Below are positions 31,100 to 41,319 of a stretch of 64,000 nt of DNA, piece by piece. The DNA comes from Symbiodinium natans (Eukaryota > Sar > Dinophyceae > Suessiales > Symbiodiniaceae). The stretch covers positions 672,501-736,500 of the forward strand of contig CAJNDS010002501.1 of assembly GCA_905221605.1 (NCBI GenBank), in the 5' to 3' direction. Position 1 is the stretch's first letter. Every line of letters begins with the position of its first letter. Below the pieces are notes generated by a model. The model was not told the origin of the DNA. It was given only the letters and a program-made list of their open reading frames with translations, and searched no databases. The position numbers and the translations under genes were made by a program.

Positions 31100-31740
31100 G
31101 GAACCGAAACCCTCAGACTACACAGGGTCCTGGGAAAAGATGAGGCTTGGGCATTTATGCAGGAAGCACTTCGACCGTAAAGACCGCACCAAGAGAGCCC
31201 AATGCCCCTCAATTCAAGGTGTAGGGTTTAGGACAGAGAGAGAGAGAGAGAGAGAACCCTAAACCCTAAACCCTAAACCTTAAACCCTAAACCCTAAACC
31301 CATATCGAGGGCTGAATATGGTGATGTAAGGTATGTTCCTTAATTCAGGGGGGTATTGGGCTCTCTGGGAAGCCCAACCTTGCTAAGATGCGCTCCCTCT
31401 AAACCCTAAACACTAAACGCTAAACCCTGAACCCTATACCCTGAACCGGAACCCATATACCGTTGGAACGTCAATAATCGAAAAACCTTACGGCAATGTA
31501 TAGGGAAAGCTAGCCTAGTAGTCATCCCAAGTCCATGTTCCAGCTTTCTCGAGCTCACTATAAGCCCTAAACCCTAAACCCTAAACCCTAAACCCTAAAC
31601 CCTAAACCCTAAACCCTAAACCCTAAACCCTAAACCCCAAACCCCAAACCCTAAACCCCAACCCTGCAAAGCTTGCATTGCAGATCCACCAGGCCCGGGA
31701 TGATTTCTGCGGCTTGGGGCTCCCTTCCACGCTGCAGTGA
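31100..31740 (-). CDS. Possible exons, unknown
   Basis: Minus-strand islands: 31672-31735 (REPQAAEIIPGLVDLQCKLC), 31518-31560, and 31100-31215 (GLYGRSASCINAQASSFPR). Whether they form one gene or belong to the secreted-protein gene downstream is unknown. A short GA microsatellite is at 31231-31254. Confidence 0.3.
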
Positions 31741-31849
31741 CTAAAAAAAGGGGCCTGAATAATCGGAATAGGGTTTAGGGTTTAGGGTTTAGGATTTAGG
31801 GTTTAGGGTTTAGGGTTTAGGGTTTAAGGTTTAGGGTTTAGGGTTTAGG

Positions 31850-31965
31850 GTTTTGGCTGATTCTTATGGTATAATTACAAAGGGGACCCGAAGGGAATCA
31901 TAGTAGCAAGTATTCCGACACTTTTTTTATACGATAGTTATGAAGGTGTAATTATTCCGACCCTA
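31850..31965. mobile_element. MITE-like element, family H
   Basis: TTCTTATGGTATAATTACAA with AAGGGAATCATAGTA and a later TGTAATTATTCC. A related piece at 36422-36478 has TTATTATAGCATAATTACAG and AAGGGAATACTATTC. Confidence 0.4.
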
Positions 31966-32006
31966 AACCCTAAACCCCAAACCCCAGACCCTAAACCAGC
32001 TTTTGT

Positions 32007-33780
32007 TGTCTCATCCTGCTCCGGACTCTGCGTAAGTCAAGGCGTCCCACGCGAGGAACAGTACGGCTCGCTGGTTCCCCATCATGTCCCACCTTAAGGT
32101 TTAGGGTTTAGGGTTTAGGGTTTAGGGTTTAGGGTTTAGGGTTTAGGGTTTAGGGTTTAGGGTTCAGGGTTTAGGGAAACACAACCCTAAACCCTAAAAC
32201 TTTGAAAAGATTCCCAAGCATCCCTAAGCCACTTCGAACTGGAGATGGCAACAGGCCAGCCGGCGATCCGGGTGTCCCCCACGTGACCCTCCTCGTTTGG
32301 AAGCACCTCATGGTTTAGGGTTTCGTGTTTCGGGTTTCGGGCTTAGGGTTTACGGTTTGGGGTTTAGGGTTTGGGGTTTAGGGTTTACGATTTGGGGTTT
32401 AGGGTTTCGGGTTTAGGGTTTAGGGTTTGGGGTTTAGGGCTTAGGGTTTAGGGTTTGTAGGGTTTAGGGCTCGTAGGGTCTAGGTACTGGTAGGGACATG
32501 AGGGCTCGGTTGCTGAAAAAAACGATTATGTAAGAATCAACACAAACAAGACGTTGTTGAGCAAAAAAGGCATTCGATGTGTATGATGGCCTTGAAAGCC
32601 TGTGATTGCGTTAATGCGGGCAAGCAAACGGGAGACTCCACCCTAAACCCAAAACCCCAAGCCCTAACCCCTAAACCCTTATTCTTAAACCCTAAACCTA
32701 AACTCGAAACCCTAAACCCTAACCCCTAAACCCTAAACCCTAAACCCTCCCAAAAACCCTAAACCGCATCTCCGGGCGGGGCTAGAATGTGGCCAGAGAA
32801 GGCTGGAAATTCCCCAAGTGAACCCCACCTATGGCCTGCCCTGACAAGTCCCTTTCTTCTCCGTCGACGATACATGGGGGGGTTTAGGGTTTAGGGTTTA
32901 GGGTTAGGGTTTAGGGTTTAGGGTTTAGGGTTTAGGGTTTAGGGTTTAGGGTTTAGGGTTTAGGGTTTAGGGTTTAGGGTTTAGGGTTTAGTGGGGTTTA
33001 GGGTTTAGGGTTTAGGGTTTAGGGTTTAGGGTTTAGGGTTTAGGGTTTAGGGTTTAGGGATTTTTAGGGTTTAGGGTTTAGGGTTTAGGATTTTACGAAA
33101 AGAAGGGACCCCTAAACCTTGAAAAAACGTTAAACGCTAAACCCTCAACCCTAAACCCTAAACCAAATGGGGGTTTACGATAATCGGGGACCCCTATCAT
33201 AGACCCCCAAAATAGTAGGATCCCCTTATAATAAGGACGCCAAGAAGGTACCCCTACATATCGTAAACCCCCACATGGAACTCGAAGCCAAACCACATTT
33301 ACGAAACCAAGGATCCTTCCGTAATAAGGGTTTAGGGTTTAGGGTTTAGGGTCATTAGCTCTCTAAATCAGGGTCCCTTTTTGTGTCCCCTACATAGTGT
33401 GGCTAAACCCTAAACCCTAAACCCTAAACCCTAAACCCTAAACCCCCAAAAGGGACCCTAATTTAGAGAACTACCCACGTTAAGGACGGCTGATGTCAGC
33501 ATCCTCTAGACGCCTTTGTAAGACTTGTATGAAGGAAGCCAGGCACCTGGAAAGAAAAAACACCCTAAACCCTAAACCCTAAACCCCCCGAACCCTCAAG
33601 TTTAGGGTCTAGGGCCTGCGGCCTCAAACACTCAGCCCACGTTGCAAAACCCTAAACCCTAAACCCTAAATTCTAAACCCTAAACCATGAACCATAACCC
33701 TCAACCCTAAACCTCTGCGTCCAGGGCACCTTCAGGCTAACCCTGATCATGGCCAGGTCATGCAGCGTAGCCTGGGTTTA
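32007..33780 (-). CDS. Multi-exon gene, function unknown
   Basis: Minus-strand exons: about 33722-33775 (QATLHDLAMIRVSLKVPW), 33483-33545 (CLASFIQVLQRRLEDADIS), 32787-32875 (CIVDGEERDLSGQAIGGVHL), 32230-32315 (LPNEEGHVGDTRIAGWPVAI) and a terminal exon ending near 32007 (NQRAVLFLAWDALTYAESG, stop TGA). Composition is strongly protein-like, and the exons are separated only by TTTAGGG arrays or MITEs. They could be the 3' part of the methyltransferase gene upstream. No family assigned. Confidence 0.45.
32881..33092. repeat. TTTAGGG arrays, about 27 units
   Basis: Two runs separated by a GTGGGG interruption at 32990-32998, plus a short run at 33066-33090. They form most of the intron between the exons at 32.8 and 33.5 kb. 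Confidence 0.9.
33172..33278. mobile_element. MITE, family B
   Basis: GGGGGTTTACGATAATCGGG and the inverted ATATCGTAAACCCCC are 15-20 bp TIRs. The same element in reverse orientation is at 58105-58202, and a partial copy is near 2040-2105. No coding capacity. Confidence 0.7.
33356..33472. mobile_element. MITE, family F, split by CCCTAAA array
   Basis: AGCTCTCTAAATCAGGGTCC (left) and AGGGACCCTAATTTAGAGAA (right) are near-perfect inverted ends, with CCCTAAA units at 33403-33444 between them. Confidence 0.7.
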
Positions 33781-34030
33781 GGGTTTAGGGGTTAGGCTTT
33801 AGGGTTTAGGGTTTAGGCTTTAGGGTTTAGGGTTTAGGGTTTGCGGGTTAGGGGTTTGGGGTTTAGGGTTTAGGGTTTAGAGATTCGGGGTACTTGTTAA
33901 CACAATAAAACTGCACTTATCGCCCACTTATAAGCCCCTTGAGTGCCCTAATATATGGCTTTAAGTACAGCTATAGGTATAGTTCTACTTGGTTAATATG
34001 TACCCTAATTCCTAAACCCTAAACTCAGGG

Positions 34031-34073
34031 CCTAGGCGCCCCCCTACGTTGGGGGGCGGCGCCTAAGCCCTTG
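34031..34073. other. GC-rich hairpin
   Basis: GGCCTAGGCGCCCCCC and GGGGGGCGGCGCCTAAGCC pair into a long stem with a short TACGTT-type loop. May be a stand-alone inverted repeat or a MITE remnant. Confidence 0.6.
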
Positions 34074-34435
34074 CACCCGATGGCGCAAGCCGACCCAGGT
34101 CACTCGCCCGGGTTGGGATCAGTGCTGGCATTTTCGGGGAAGGTACCCCCGCCCAGCCTGGAGCCCTTGCCGCAGCGTGCCCAGGGACCAGGAGGCTTCA
34201 GGCTCAGGCAAGGCGGGTGCTCAAAAATTGAGTTCTTTCAAATTGGGTAAGACCTGCTGGCCTAGGAGCCCCTTCGAACCCTCCTGCCCAGGCCGCAAGA
34301 CGCCCCTGAAGCTGCCTGGGACACCCGACCCCCCTGCCATTCCTGTGACTCTCACGAACGTCACGAAACTGAATAAGTGTTTACAAGTGAACTGTTGCCT
34401 TGAGTTTAGGTCTAAACCCTAAAAGGAATTAGATT

Positions 34436-37401
34436 TGGGTGGCTTTGCCGCCTCGGACGGCGTGGGGTGGGAGAAAAGTGTTAGATGGCCCTCCACAATC
34501 GGGGGCCAAAGCTGCTCTTGGCACCTCACGAAGCTTTCGAGCTTGTTCCAACACCTAACCTTCACAGCATCTCCGCCCATCACAGCAAACCCTAAACCCT
34601 AAACTCTAAACCCTAAACCCTAAACCCTATTGGGTTAAGTACCATGAACCTCCAAGTAGCCTGAAGTAGAACCGAGTGGTGCCCGGGCGTTGTCAGGTAG
34701 AGCTTGTTGGCCGCAAGCAGAAAGGGCGCAAGCCTTTTAGCAAGGCGGGGAGGGTTTAGGGTTTAGGGTATTTAGGGCTTAGGGTTTAGGGTTTGGGGTT
34801 TGGGTTTTGGGGTTTCGGGTTTCGGGTTTCGGGTTTTGGACTAAGGGATCCGCCGACCCTGGCGGCGGTGTAGGGTTTAGGGTTAGGGGTTTGGGATTTC
34901 GGGACTAGGGTTCCCCCCCCTTACCCCCCCCCCCCTTACCCCCCCCCCACCCCCCCCACCAACCCCCCCTCCGCAACCCCCCCAACCCCCCCCCCCCCAA
35001 CCCCCACCCCCCCCCCACCCCCCCCCCCCCCCCCCCCCCCCACCCAACAGGAACCGCAAACAAAATCACCAAACCCCAAACCTTAAACTTGTTCTTGTGC
35101 GGGGTCGGCGGCTTGAGCCGGAGGCTCTTAAATTTCACCATGGAGTTGCCTATGTTGCAACCTTACGCCAACCACTCCAAGAGTTCGAAGCCTCTACCCC
35201 CCCATTCCCACAACACGTCCTCAAACCCCCGCACCCTGGTTTAGGGGTTTAGGGTTTAGGGTTTAGGGTGTAGAGTTTAGCGTTTAGGCTTGAGGGAAAC
35301 AACCATTTCCGGCATTGAGGGTTGAGAGGTTTCGGGCCTCTTGGGTCGGCGGCCTGAGCCGGAGGCTCCTAAATACGAAGGATAAGGGGTATGTGGGGGA
35401 GGCTACCTAACTGAAATGAGCGTAGCAGCCTTGTGCCGGGCTCATGACTGAAGATGTAAGAGAAGAAGCCGGCGCGCACGCCCATCCAATGGTCGTTGCT
35501 GAAATCGTCCAGCGCCACAATGCCGCCATCCGCCAGCACAGTCTCTGCAAGATGCAAATCACTGTGGACGCAATGCTCGTCGTGACCGCCATCTATCGAC
35601 AAAAACCGCACGGGAAGCAGACCAGCCTGACGGAGAGCCGCGCGACTCAAGCGCTGACTCGGCCGCGCGAACACTGCAACGTGTGAAGGGTCCACGCCTC
35701 AGTAGCCAGGTATGACCATATCATAATAAGGGCAGCCTTTTTTTGGTCGGTCACTTTATAAGGGAACCTTGAACAAACAAAAGAGGGAAAAGGGTACCAC
35801 CCTGACTACCAAGACGCCAAAGGCACGTAAGCTTTGGTTGAAAGTGTGCCGGCTGCCGGCTCCCGACATGCCCTGCGATGTCACAACCCGCGACTTTCCT
35901 CCGAAAAGGTCGCATGCAAAGAGCCGCTCTTGGGGCAGGGCCGCCAGGGCCAGAAACACAAAGTACCTAGCTCATGGTTGGGATCATATTGAAAGTTTAA
36001 ATGCTTATTCCTTGTTGGGTTTAAGTACCCTTAAAGATGTAAAATGTTGCCCAAAGTATGACAAAGGTACAGTCCATGATGGACCCCAATTTCTCCCACA
36101 CTCCCCACAACACCCTGACGTCTCTGCTCACGTGTGAGAAGAGAGGCAAGGTATGCACTCCATGGGGAGCACCTGAGTAGCCCCAGTAGCCATACAAGAA
36201 TAAGGGCACCTTTTTTGGGGGGGGCCATTGGTTGCTTTATAAGGGAACCCACAACCAAACAAAGTGTCAGAAGCGTACCGGTGACCCTGAACTCCAAACC
36301 CCAAACCTTAAAGCCTAGACCTTAAAACCCTAAACGCTAAACCCATAGCCAAGCAAAAACGGGTAAAGGGCACCACTGGGCTAATATAGGTGCCTGCATA
36401 AGTAGAAAAGGGTTTTTGGGGAGTTATTATAGCATAATTACAGAGGGACTCTAAGGGAATACTATTCGTGATTATTCCAAGCCCTAAACCCTAAACCCTA
36501 AACCCTAAACCCTAAAGGGGACCGCTGGTACCAGGGCACCAGCCAGCCGGCAACTTCGGCAGTTGCCCCATATGCACTGCCATAGACTTGATGGATCCTC
36601 GGCTCATTTAGGGTTTAGGGTTTAGGTTTTAGGGTTTAGGGTTTAGGGTTTAGGGTTTCGGGTTTAGGGTTTAGGATTTAGGGTTCAAGGTTTAGGAATC
36701 AGGGTTGCTTGCAGTGGAGAAATTTGGGGTTTACGGTTTCGGGTTTGAGGGTTCAGAGAAGGACGTTTAGTAATTTAGGGGCAGAGTTTTGGAAGAGCTC
36801 GCGACGTGTCTGCTCCACCGAGGCTATAGGAAGGCACTAGCGTCCTGTCTTAAACTCGAAACCCTAACCCTAAAATCCTGAACCCTAAGACTTGAATCCT
36901 CAACCCTGAACAGTCTTCGAACAAAACAAGCGTGAGCCTGCCAGATACCAGAGCAAACATGCCCACAATACTCTCTAACTCTGGCCCTGATCGCTACACC
37001 CCAAACTCGAAACCCAAGTGCCTAAACCCTAAACCCTAAACCCTAGACCCTAAACCCTAAACCCTAAACCCTAAACCCTAAAACCTAAACCCTAAACCCT
37101 GTGTTGGGCGGAGGCTCTCTCAGGCAAGTTGAGGGTGAGCCCCGCCACGACCGTCCGGATACCTGTCTGCGTGGCTTCGGGCCACCAGTCCTCTTGCAGT
37201 GGAAAAAAGTGGCGGAGTTGTGGGTGCAACTTCAGGTTTGAGATCCTAAACCCTAAACCCCAAACCCCAAACCCTAAACCCTAAACCCTAAACCCTAAAC
37301 CCTAAACCCAGACAAAGCGAGTCCGGCGGAGTGAAGTTCCTCGGCGTGGACACCGGCAGGGCATCCGAGCGGAGTAGGAGCGCCATTGCAAGGGAGCGCA
37401 T
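34436..37401 (-). CDS. SAM-dependent class I methyltransferase (Methyltransf_24-like), multi-exon
   Basis: ATG at 37401. Minus-strand exons: 37311-37401, about 37108-37200 (WWPEATQTGIRTVVAGLTL), 36912-36997 (LESIVGMFALVSGRLTLVLF), 36795-36848, 36525-36607 (YGSAYGATAEVAGWLVPWY), about 36063-36170, 35819 to about 35960, 35400-35693, and likely 34640-34740 (FLLAANKLYLTTPGHHSV) and 34436-34590. Spliced sequence gives EIGVHHGLYFVFLALAAL (glycine-motif region for SAM), RLFACDLFGG, then FLSIDGGHDEHCVHSDLHL and GGIVALDDFSNDHWMGV, the IDGxH and GGxxxxDD signatures of this family. The methyl acceptor cannot be told from sequence. Two of its introns are introners that restore the frame exactly. The last two exons are less certain. 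Confidence 0.75.
34910..35042. repeat. Poly-C / C-rich tract (G-quadruplex potential on the other strand)
   Basis: About 130 bp of runs of seven or more C with few A or T, inside a methyltransferase intron. Minus-strand open frames through it are artefacts. Confidence 0.9.
35699..35813 (-). mobile_element. Introner/MITE, family A, with 5-bp TSD ACGCC
   Basis: The 115-bp element has inverted ends TCAGTAGCCAGG and CCTGACTACCAAG. The direct repeat ACGCC lies at 35694-35698 and 35814-35818. On the minus strand a GC donor inside one TSD copy (TTTG/GCGTCTTGG) and CTGAG/GCGTGG acceptor remove the element plus one TSD, giving LRAFGVDPSHVAV in the methyltransferase frame. Confidence 0.85.
35961..36064 (-). 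mobile_element. Introner-like intron of the methyltransferase gene
   Basis: About 104 bp lies between GTACCTTTG (donor side, minus strand) and CTAG/GTACTTTG (acceptor side), a near-perfect repeat of the target. Splicing gives GLYFVFLALA. The ends CATGAGCTAG and the AT-rich interior differ from families A-F, so this may be another family. Confidence 0.55.
36177..36390 (-). mobile_element. Introner/MITE, family A, split by CCCTAAA-like array
   Basis: AGTAGCCCCAGTAGCCATAC (left) and GGGCACCACTGGGCTA (right) are the family A ends. Internal TTTATAAGGGAACC also matches. Degenerate CCCTAAA units at 36284-36345 interrupt it. It lies immediately upstream of the SAM-motif exon. Confidence 0.65.
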
Positions 37402-38000
37402 GGGTTTAGGGTTTAGGGTTTAGGGTTTAGGGTTTAGGGTTTAGGGTTTAGGGTTTAGGGTTTAGGGTTTAGGGTTTAGGGTTTAGGGTTTAGGGTTTCG
37501 GGTTTAGGGTTTAGGGTTTAGGGTTTAGAAAGAAAGGGGTTTTGGAGATTTGCGGATTTGAGGATTTGGTGATTTTGGGCATTTTGGGGTTTTGGGGGGT
37601 TTTTCGGGCATTGGGGATTTGGGGTGGAGAGTTCAAGGTTTGGGGATTTGTTGGGGGGGGGGGGGGGTTCGGGGCCTGGGGGGGGGGTTCGGGGCCTAGG
37701 AGATTGAGGTTCGGGGGCTAGGGAGTTTAAGGGATGTGGGGTTGGGGGAGGGGGGATTAGGTTTTGGGTTTGGGTTTGGGGCATAGGTTTCGGTGGTTTA
37801 GGGAGACAAGAGGTCTGGGGTTTGGTTGGGGGGGTTGAGGTTTAGGGTTTAGGGTTTAGGGTTGAGGGTTTAGGGTTTAGGGTTTAGGGTTTAGGGTTTA
37901 GGGTTTAGGGTTTAGGGTTTAGGGTTTAGGGTTTAGGGTTTAGGGTTTCGGGTCTAGGGTTTAGGGTTTAGGGTTTAGGGTTTGCTTGGGTTGCTTTACA
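37402..38000. repeat. TTTAGGG arrays around a G-rich purine tract
   Basis: Arrays at 37404-37528 and 37838-37982 flank a G/T-rich stretch (37540-37800, degenerate GGGGATTTGG). No gene. Confidence 0.8.
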
Positions 38001-38025
38001 GTGGGGTCCTGCTCTTGAAAGAAGA

Positions 38026-38226
38026 TTGCTCACCAACCTATCTTCTTCCTACTATGTTAGGTTCACGCTACTGTTAGGTGCGACAGGTAGCATCGGCAAT
38101 ACTCATGCTTCAATCAAACCCAAAAACCCAAACCCTGAGGGTAGCTGCACGGCCCCTGAACATGAGAACCCTTCAAAGAAGGTAAGGGCAAGAGACCATA
38201 TTAAGGGGCCATGTACCCTGCCTTGA
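38026..38226 (+). CDS. Unassigned open frame
   Basis: A 66-codon ATG-initiated frame with no known motif. It lies between a TTTAGGG and a CCCTAAA array and could be a plus-strand exon or chance. Confidence 0.2.
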   Translation: MLTNLSSSYYVRFTLLLGATGSIGNTHASIKPKNPNPEGSCTAPEHENPSKKVRARDHIKGPCTLP

Positions 38227-38279
38227 GATACCCCTAAACCCTAAACCCTAAACCCTAAACCCTAAACCCTAAACCCCAA

Positions 38280-39653
38280 AGAGGGAAGCAAAACCTAGGG
38301 TCCTCGGCTGACGGCCACGCCTTAAATGCCATCAGAAGCTCAGAATCCGGGAAGCCAGACCGTTTACCGTTTAGGGTTTAGGGTTTGGGGTTTGGGGTTT
38401 ATGTAGGGTTTGGGGTTTGGGGTTTAGGGTTTAGGACGGAAGCCCCATAGCCTGCGCAACCTGACCTAAATCTTTTGAAACCTGGCACCCTGGTCGCTGT
38501 TGCTTTGAGCAAAACCCTAAATATCAGACCTAAACCCTACACCGTTGTAAACCCTAAACCCCCTAAACCCCTAAACCCGAAGGTCTAAGTTGAACCCCAG
38601 AACCTTTAACGTCTGTCCAGTACAGGCTGGCAGGGAGAGAATTCGAGAACCCTTGCTTCCAACCCTAAACCCTAAACCCTAAACCCTAAACCCTGAACCC
38701 TGAACCCTGGGTTTCCCAGAGACTGTATATTAGGGTTTAGGGTGTGGGGTGTAGGGTGTAGGGGTTGAGTACCCAAACCTTGTATCTGAACAAACTCTAA
38801 ACCCTATACCCCTGGGTCTGTCCAAGGGCAGGACGCCCCTCGTGGCTGAGCTTGCCAAAGAAGGCCGCGTACACGGACACCTGCGTTGGGGGTTGAGGGT
38901 TGAAGGTTTAGGTGTCTAGGAGTCCAGGCGTTTCAGGGCTTGCAGGTGTTGAGTTTGGGTTTGGGTTAAGGGTGTAAGGATGATACGTAAGGTACGTAAG
39001 GTTTAGAGGTATCTTGAAAAGGTTGAACGGTAAGGGCTTACCTTAATTAGACCCCTTTAAAACCCAAAACCCTTTAACGCCCTTACACAAAACTTTGGTC
39101 GATAGCAGTAGCCTAGGCCAGAAAAAAGATGTAGATCCGTGCTCAAAAGCGCAGAGGCTGAAACAGGACAGCATACTCACATCCTTGAAGACCTAGTTGA
39201 CCCTGTCCAACAACTTTGCGAAACGAAGTCCAAGAAACGCGGAGACCTCCAAAAACAAAAAGATATGGAACTAAACAACAAACCCTGCAAGCCACAGGAG
39301 GCATGTCAAGACTTCCTGGGAATCCCGCGTCCGCGACCCTACACCCTGTCAAGTTCACCCCTTGAACCATTAAACACCTGAACCCGTACACCCTAAACCC
39401 CTCCAGCCTAAAACCCAACACCCTGAAAACCCTAACCCCCTAAATCCCAAACCCCGAGCCTTGCCCCGTCGGCCAGCTCTTTGAAGACCTCCGCGTAGCT
39501 CTTCACCTCTGGGCGCTTGCCGTCTGCATAGACGTTCAGGGTATAAGGTTAGGGCTTCGGGTTTAGGATCGGATTTCGGGTGTGCAGAGCCATGTAGACG
39601 TACCACAACAGCTGTTTTTGCTGCAGGAAGCTCTTCCTATTACACGTCGACAT
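38280..39653 (-). CDS. Multi-exon gene, function unknown
   Basis: ATG at 39653 gives MSTCNRKSFLQQKQLLWYVY (to about 39580). Next exons: 39455-39543 (GKRPEVKSYAEVFKELADGA), 38815-38890 (VSVYAAFFGKLSHEGRPAL), 38440-38512 (VPGFKRFRSGCAGYGAS) and about 38282-38365 (FPDSELLMAFKAWPSAEDP). They are separated by degenerate heptamers. I recognise no domain. The region 39139-39381 within it is open on both strands and is not assigned. Confidence 0.45.
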
Positions 39654-39838
39654 GCCTCCCCAAACCCTAAACCCTAAACCCTAAAACCTAAACCCTAAAC
39701 CCTAAACCCTCAAGGCAAAATAAATGGAAATTGTATGTGGTCTCATTCTGAAATTTCCAAGTTATATGTCGAAACAGCTGACAAGCTGAGTTAAGCAAAT
39801 TAATCCAAAACACCTTTGAGGCCAAACGCTCAATTTGC

Positions 39839-40110
39839 TTGAGCCTCTCCCCTCCTCCTCCTCCTCCTGCTCCTCCTCCTCCTCCTCCCCGTCCTCCCCC
39901 TCCTCCCCCCTCCTCCCCTCCTCCTCGTCCTCCTCCTCCTCCCCTCCTCCTCCCCCCTCCTCCCCTCCTCCTCGTCCTCCTCCTCCTCCCCTCCTCCTCC
40001 CCGCCTTCTCCCCCCCCCTCCTCCTCCCCTCCTCATCCCCTCCTCATCCCCGCCTCATCCCCTCCTCATCCCCTCCTCATCCCCTCCTCCCCCCTCCCCA
40101 CTCCCCTCAA
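39839..40110. repeat. Polypyrimidine (CCT)n tract
   Basis: About 270 bp are almost entirely C and T on the plus strand, a homopurine-homopyrimidine tract able to form triplex DNA. Proline/serine-rich frames through it are artefacts. Confidence 0.95.
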
Positions 40111-40115
40111 AAATG

Positions 40116-40232
40116 AAAAACTAGTTCCAAAAATCAAAACTTTCGGTCAAAACGTTTCGGTCAAAACGTTATGGAAAAACTAGTTCCAAAAATCAAAACT
40201 TTCGGTCAAAACGTTTCGGTCAAAACGTTATG
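40116..40232. repeat. 59-bp direct duplication
   Basis: Two adjacent copies begin AAAAACTAGTTCC (40116 and 40175). Each contains the nested direct repeat CGGTCAAAACGTT. It directly follows the polypyrimidine tract. Confidence 0.9.
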
Positions 40233-41100
40233 GGGGCCCAAACCCTATACAATTTCTATAAACCTTAATGAACCCTAAACCCTAAACCCTAAACCCTAAC
40301 AGTTGAATCCTGGCCCCATGCTGTGGCTCCTTACACTTGCGAGCACCAAGTGAACCGAGCACTCTGTGGCCTAAACCCTAGATCCTAAATCCTAGACACA
40401 TCAAAACCCCTAAGGGCTCAGGGTTTAGGGTCTAGGGTTTCGGGTATACCCTAAACCCCAAGCCCTGAATCCGAAGCCCAATCACCAGAATCCGAACCCA
40501 AAGCCTGAACCCTGAACCCTAAACACGAAGATCCTGACACCCTCAACCCTTAACCCTACTGTAAACCTCCTAAGCACTTGAGCACCAAAGCCCTTAACAT
40601 CCTAAGCCTTGCAACCTGCCAACACCGCAATCTGTAGCTTCTAGCTCACCGGCCTCTATGGCAAGCTGCGGAAGCTCACAAATACGACCAGGTGTGTCAG
40701 CTCCTGCAAATTACGAGTCGGCCGAACGACCAAAAACAAAAATGAGTCCATGCGTGGGTTGCGCCGGTTACGCTCCACACCCAAACTCCCACACCAACTT
40801 CAGCAACGACACCACCCCGTCCCTTACCGACTCCCGTTGGTGGCCTCTATGGCTTGTGCTTTTTGAACACTGTGAGGTTTAAGCGAATTGAACATTGTCC
40901 GGTCGAATTATTTTCCAGAGATGCACGCACGATGCAAACCGCAAGCTCAGTTCATAGGCTCTGGAGGTTTTTTTTTGTTTTTTTTATATGGTTTACGGTT
41001 GAGGGTTTAGGGCGTCAGGTGCCCTGCATGATCCCGGACCAACCCCAAGACCTCATGGGTGACAGACATGAGCTAGGATAGACCCCAGCACCAAAAGGGT
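40233..41100. other. Spacer with one unassigned plus open frame
   Basis: 40658-40882 encodes 74 residues without known motif. GGCCTCTATGGC occurs at both ends (about 40641 and 40843), so the block may be an insertion with a 12-bp target duplication. Confidence 0.35.
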
Positions 41101-41224
41101 CTGGGGTCTGGGGTCTGGGGTTTAGGGTTTGGGGTTTGGGGTTTGGGGTTTGGCGTTTGGGGTTTGGGGTTTGGGGTTTGGGGTTTGGGGTTTGGGGTTT
41201 GGGGTTTGGGGTTTGGGGTTTGGG
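41101..41224. repeat. GGGGTTT heptamer array
   Basis: About 14 GGGGTTT units after three GGGGTCT units; a homogenised variant of TTTAGGG. Confidence 0.9.
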
Positions 41225-41319
41225 GACATGACAGGATTCCGGACCTAGTAGTATCTGGGACTTCGAGGCTTAGGCACAAAGCCCTCATGGCTCCATTAAA
41301 AAGAAAACCTTCTAACAGT

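Noticed and set aside
34905-35141. Glycine-rich minus frame
   Set aside because: It is the translation of a poly-C tract.
39139-39381. Plus-strand 80-codon gene inside the minus-strand gene
   Set aside because: It is protein-like, but the opposite strand is also open and flanking exons read on the minus strand; left undecided rather than called.
39830-40183. Pro/Ser-rich and Arg/Glu-rich frames
   Set aside because: They are translations of a (CCT)n tract.
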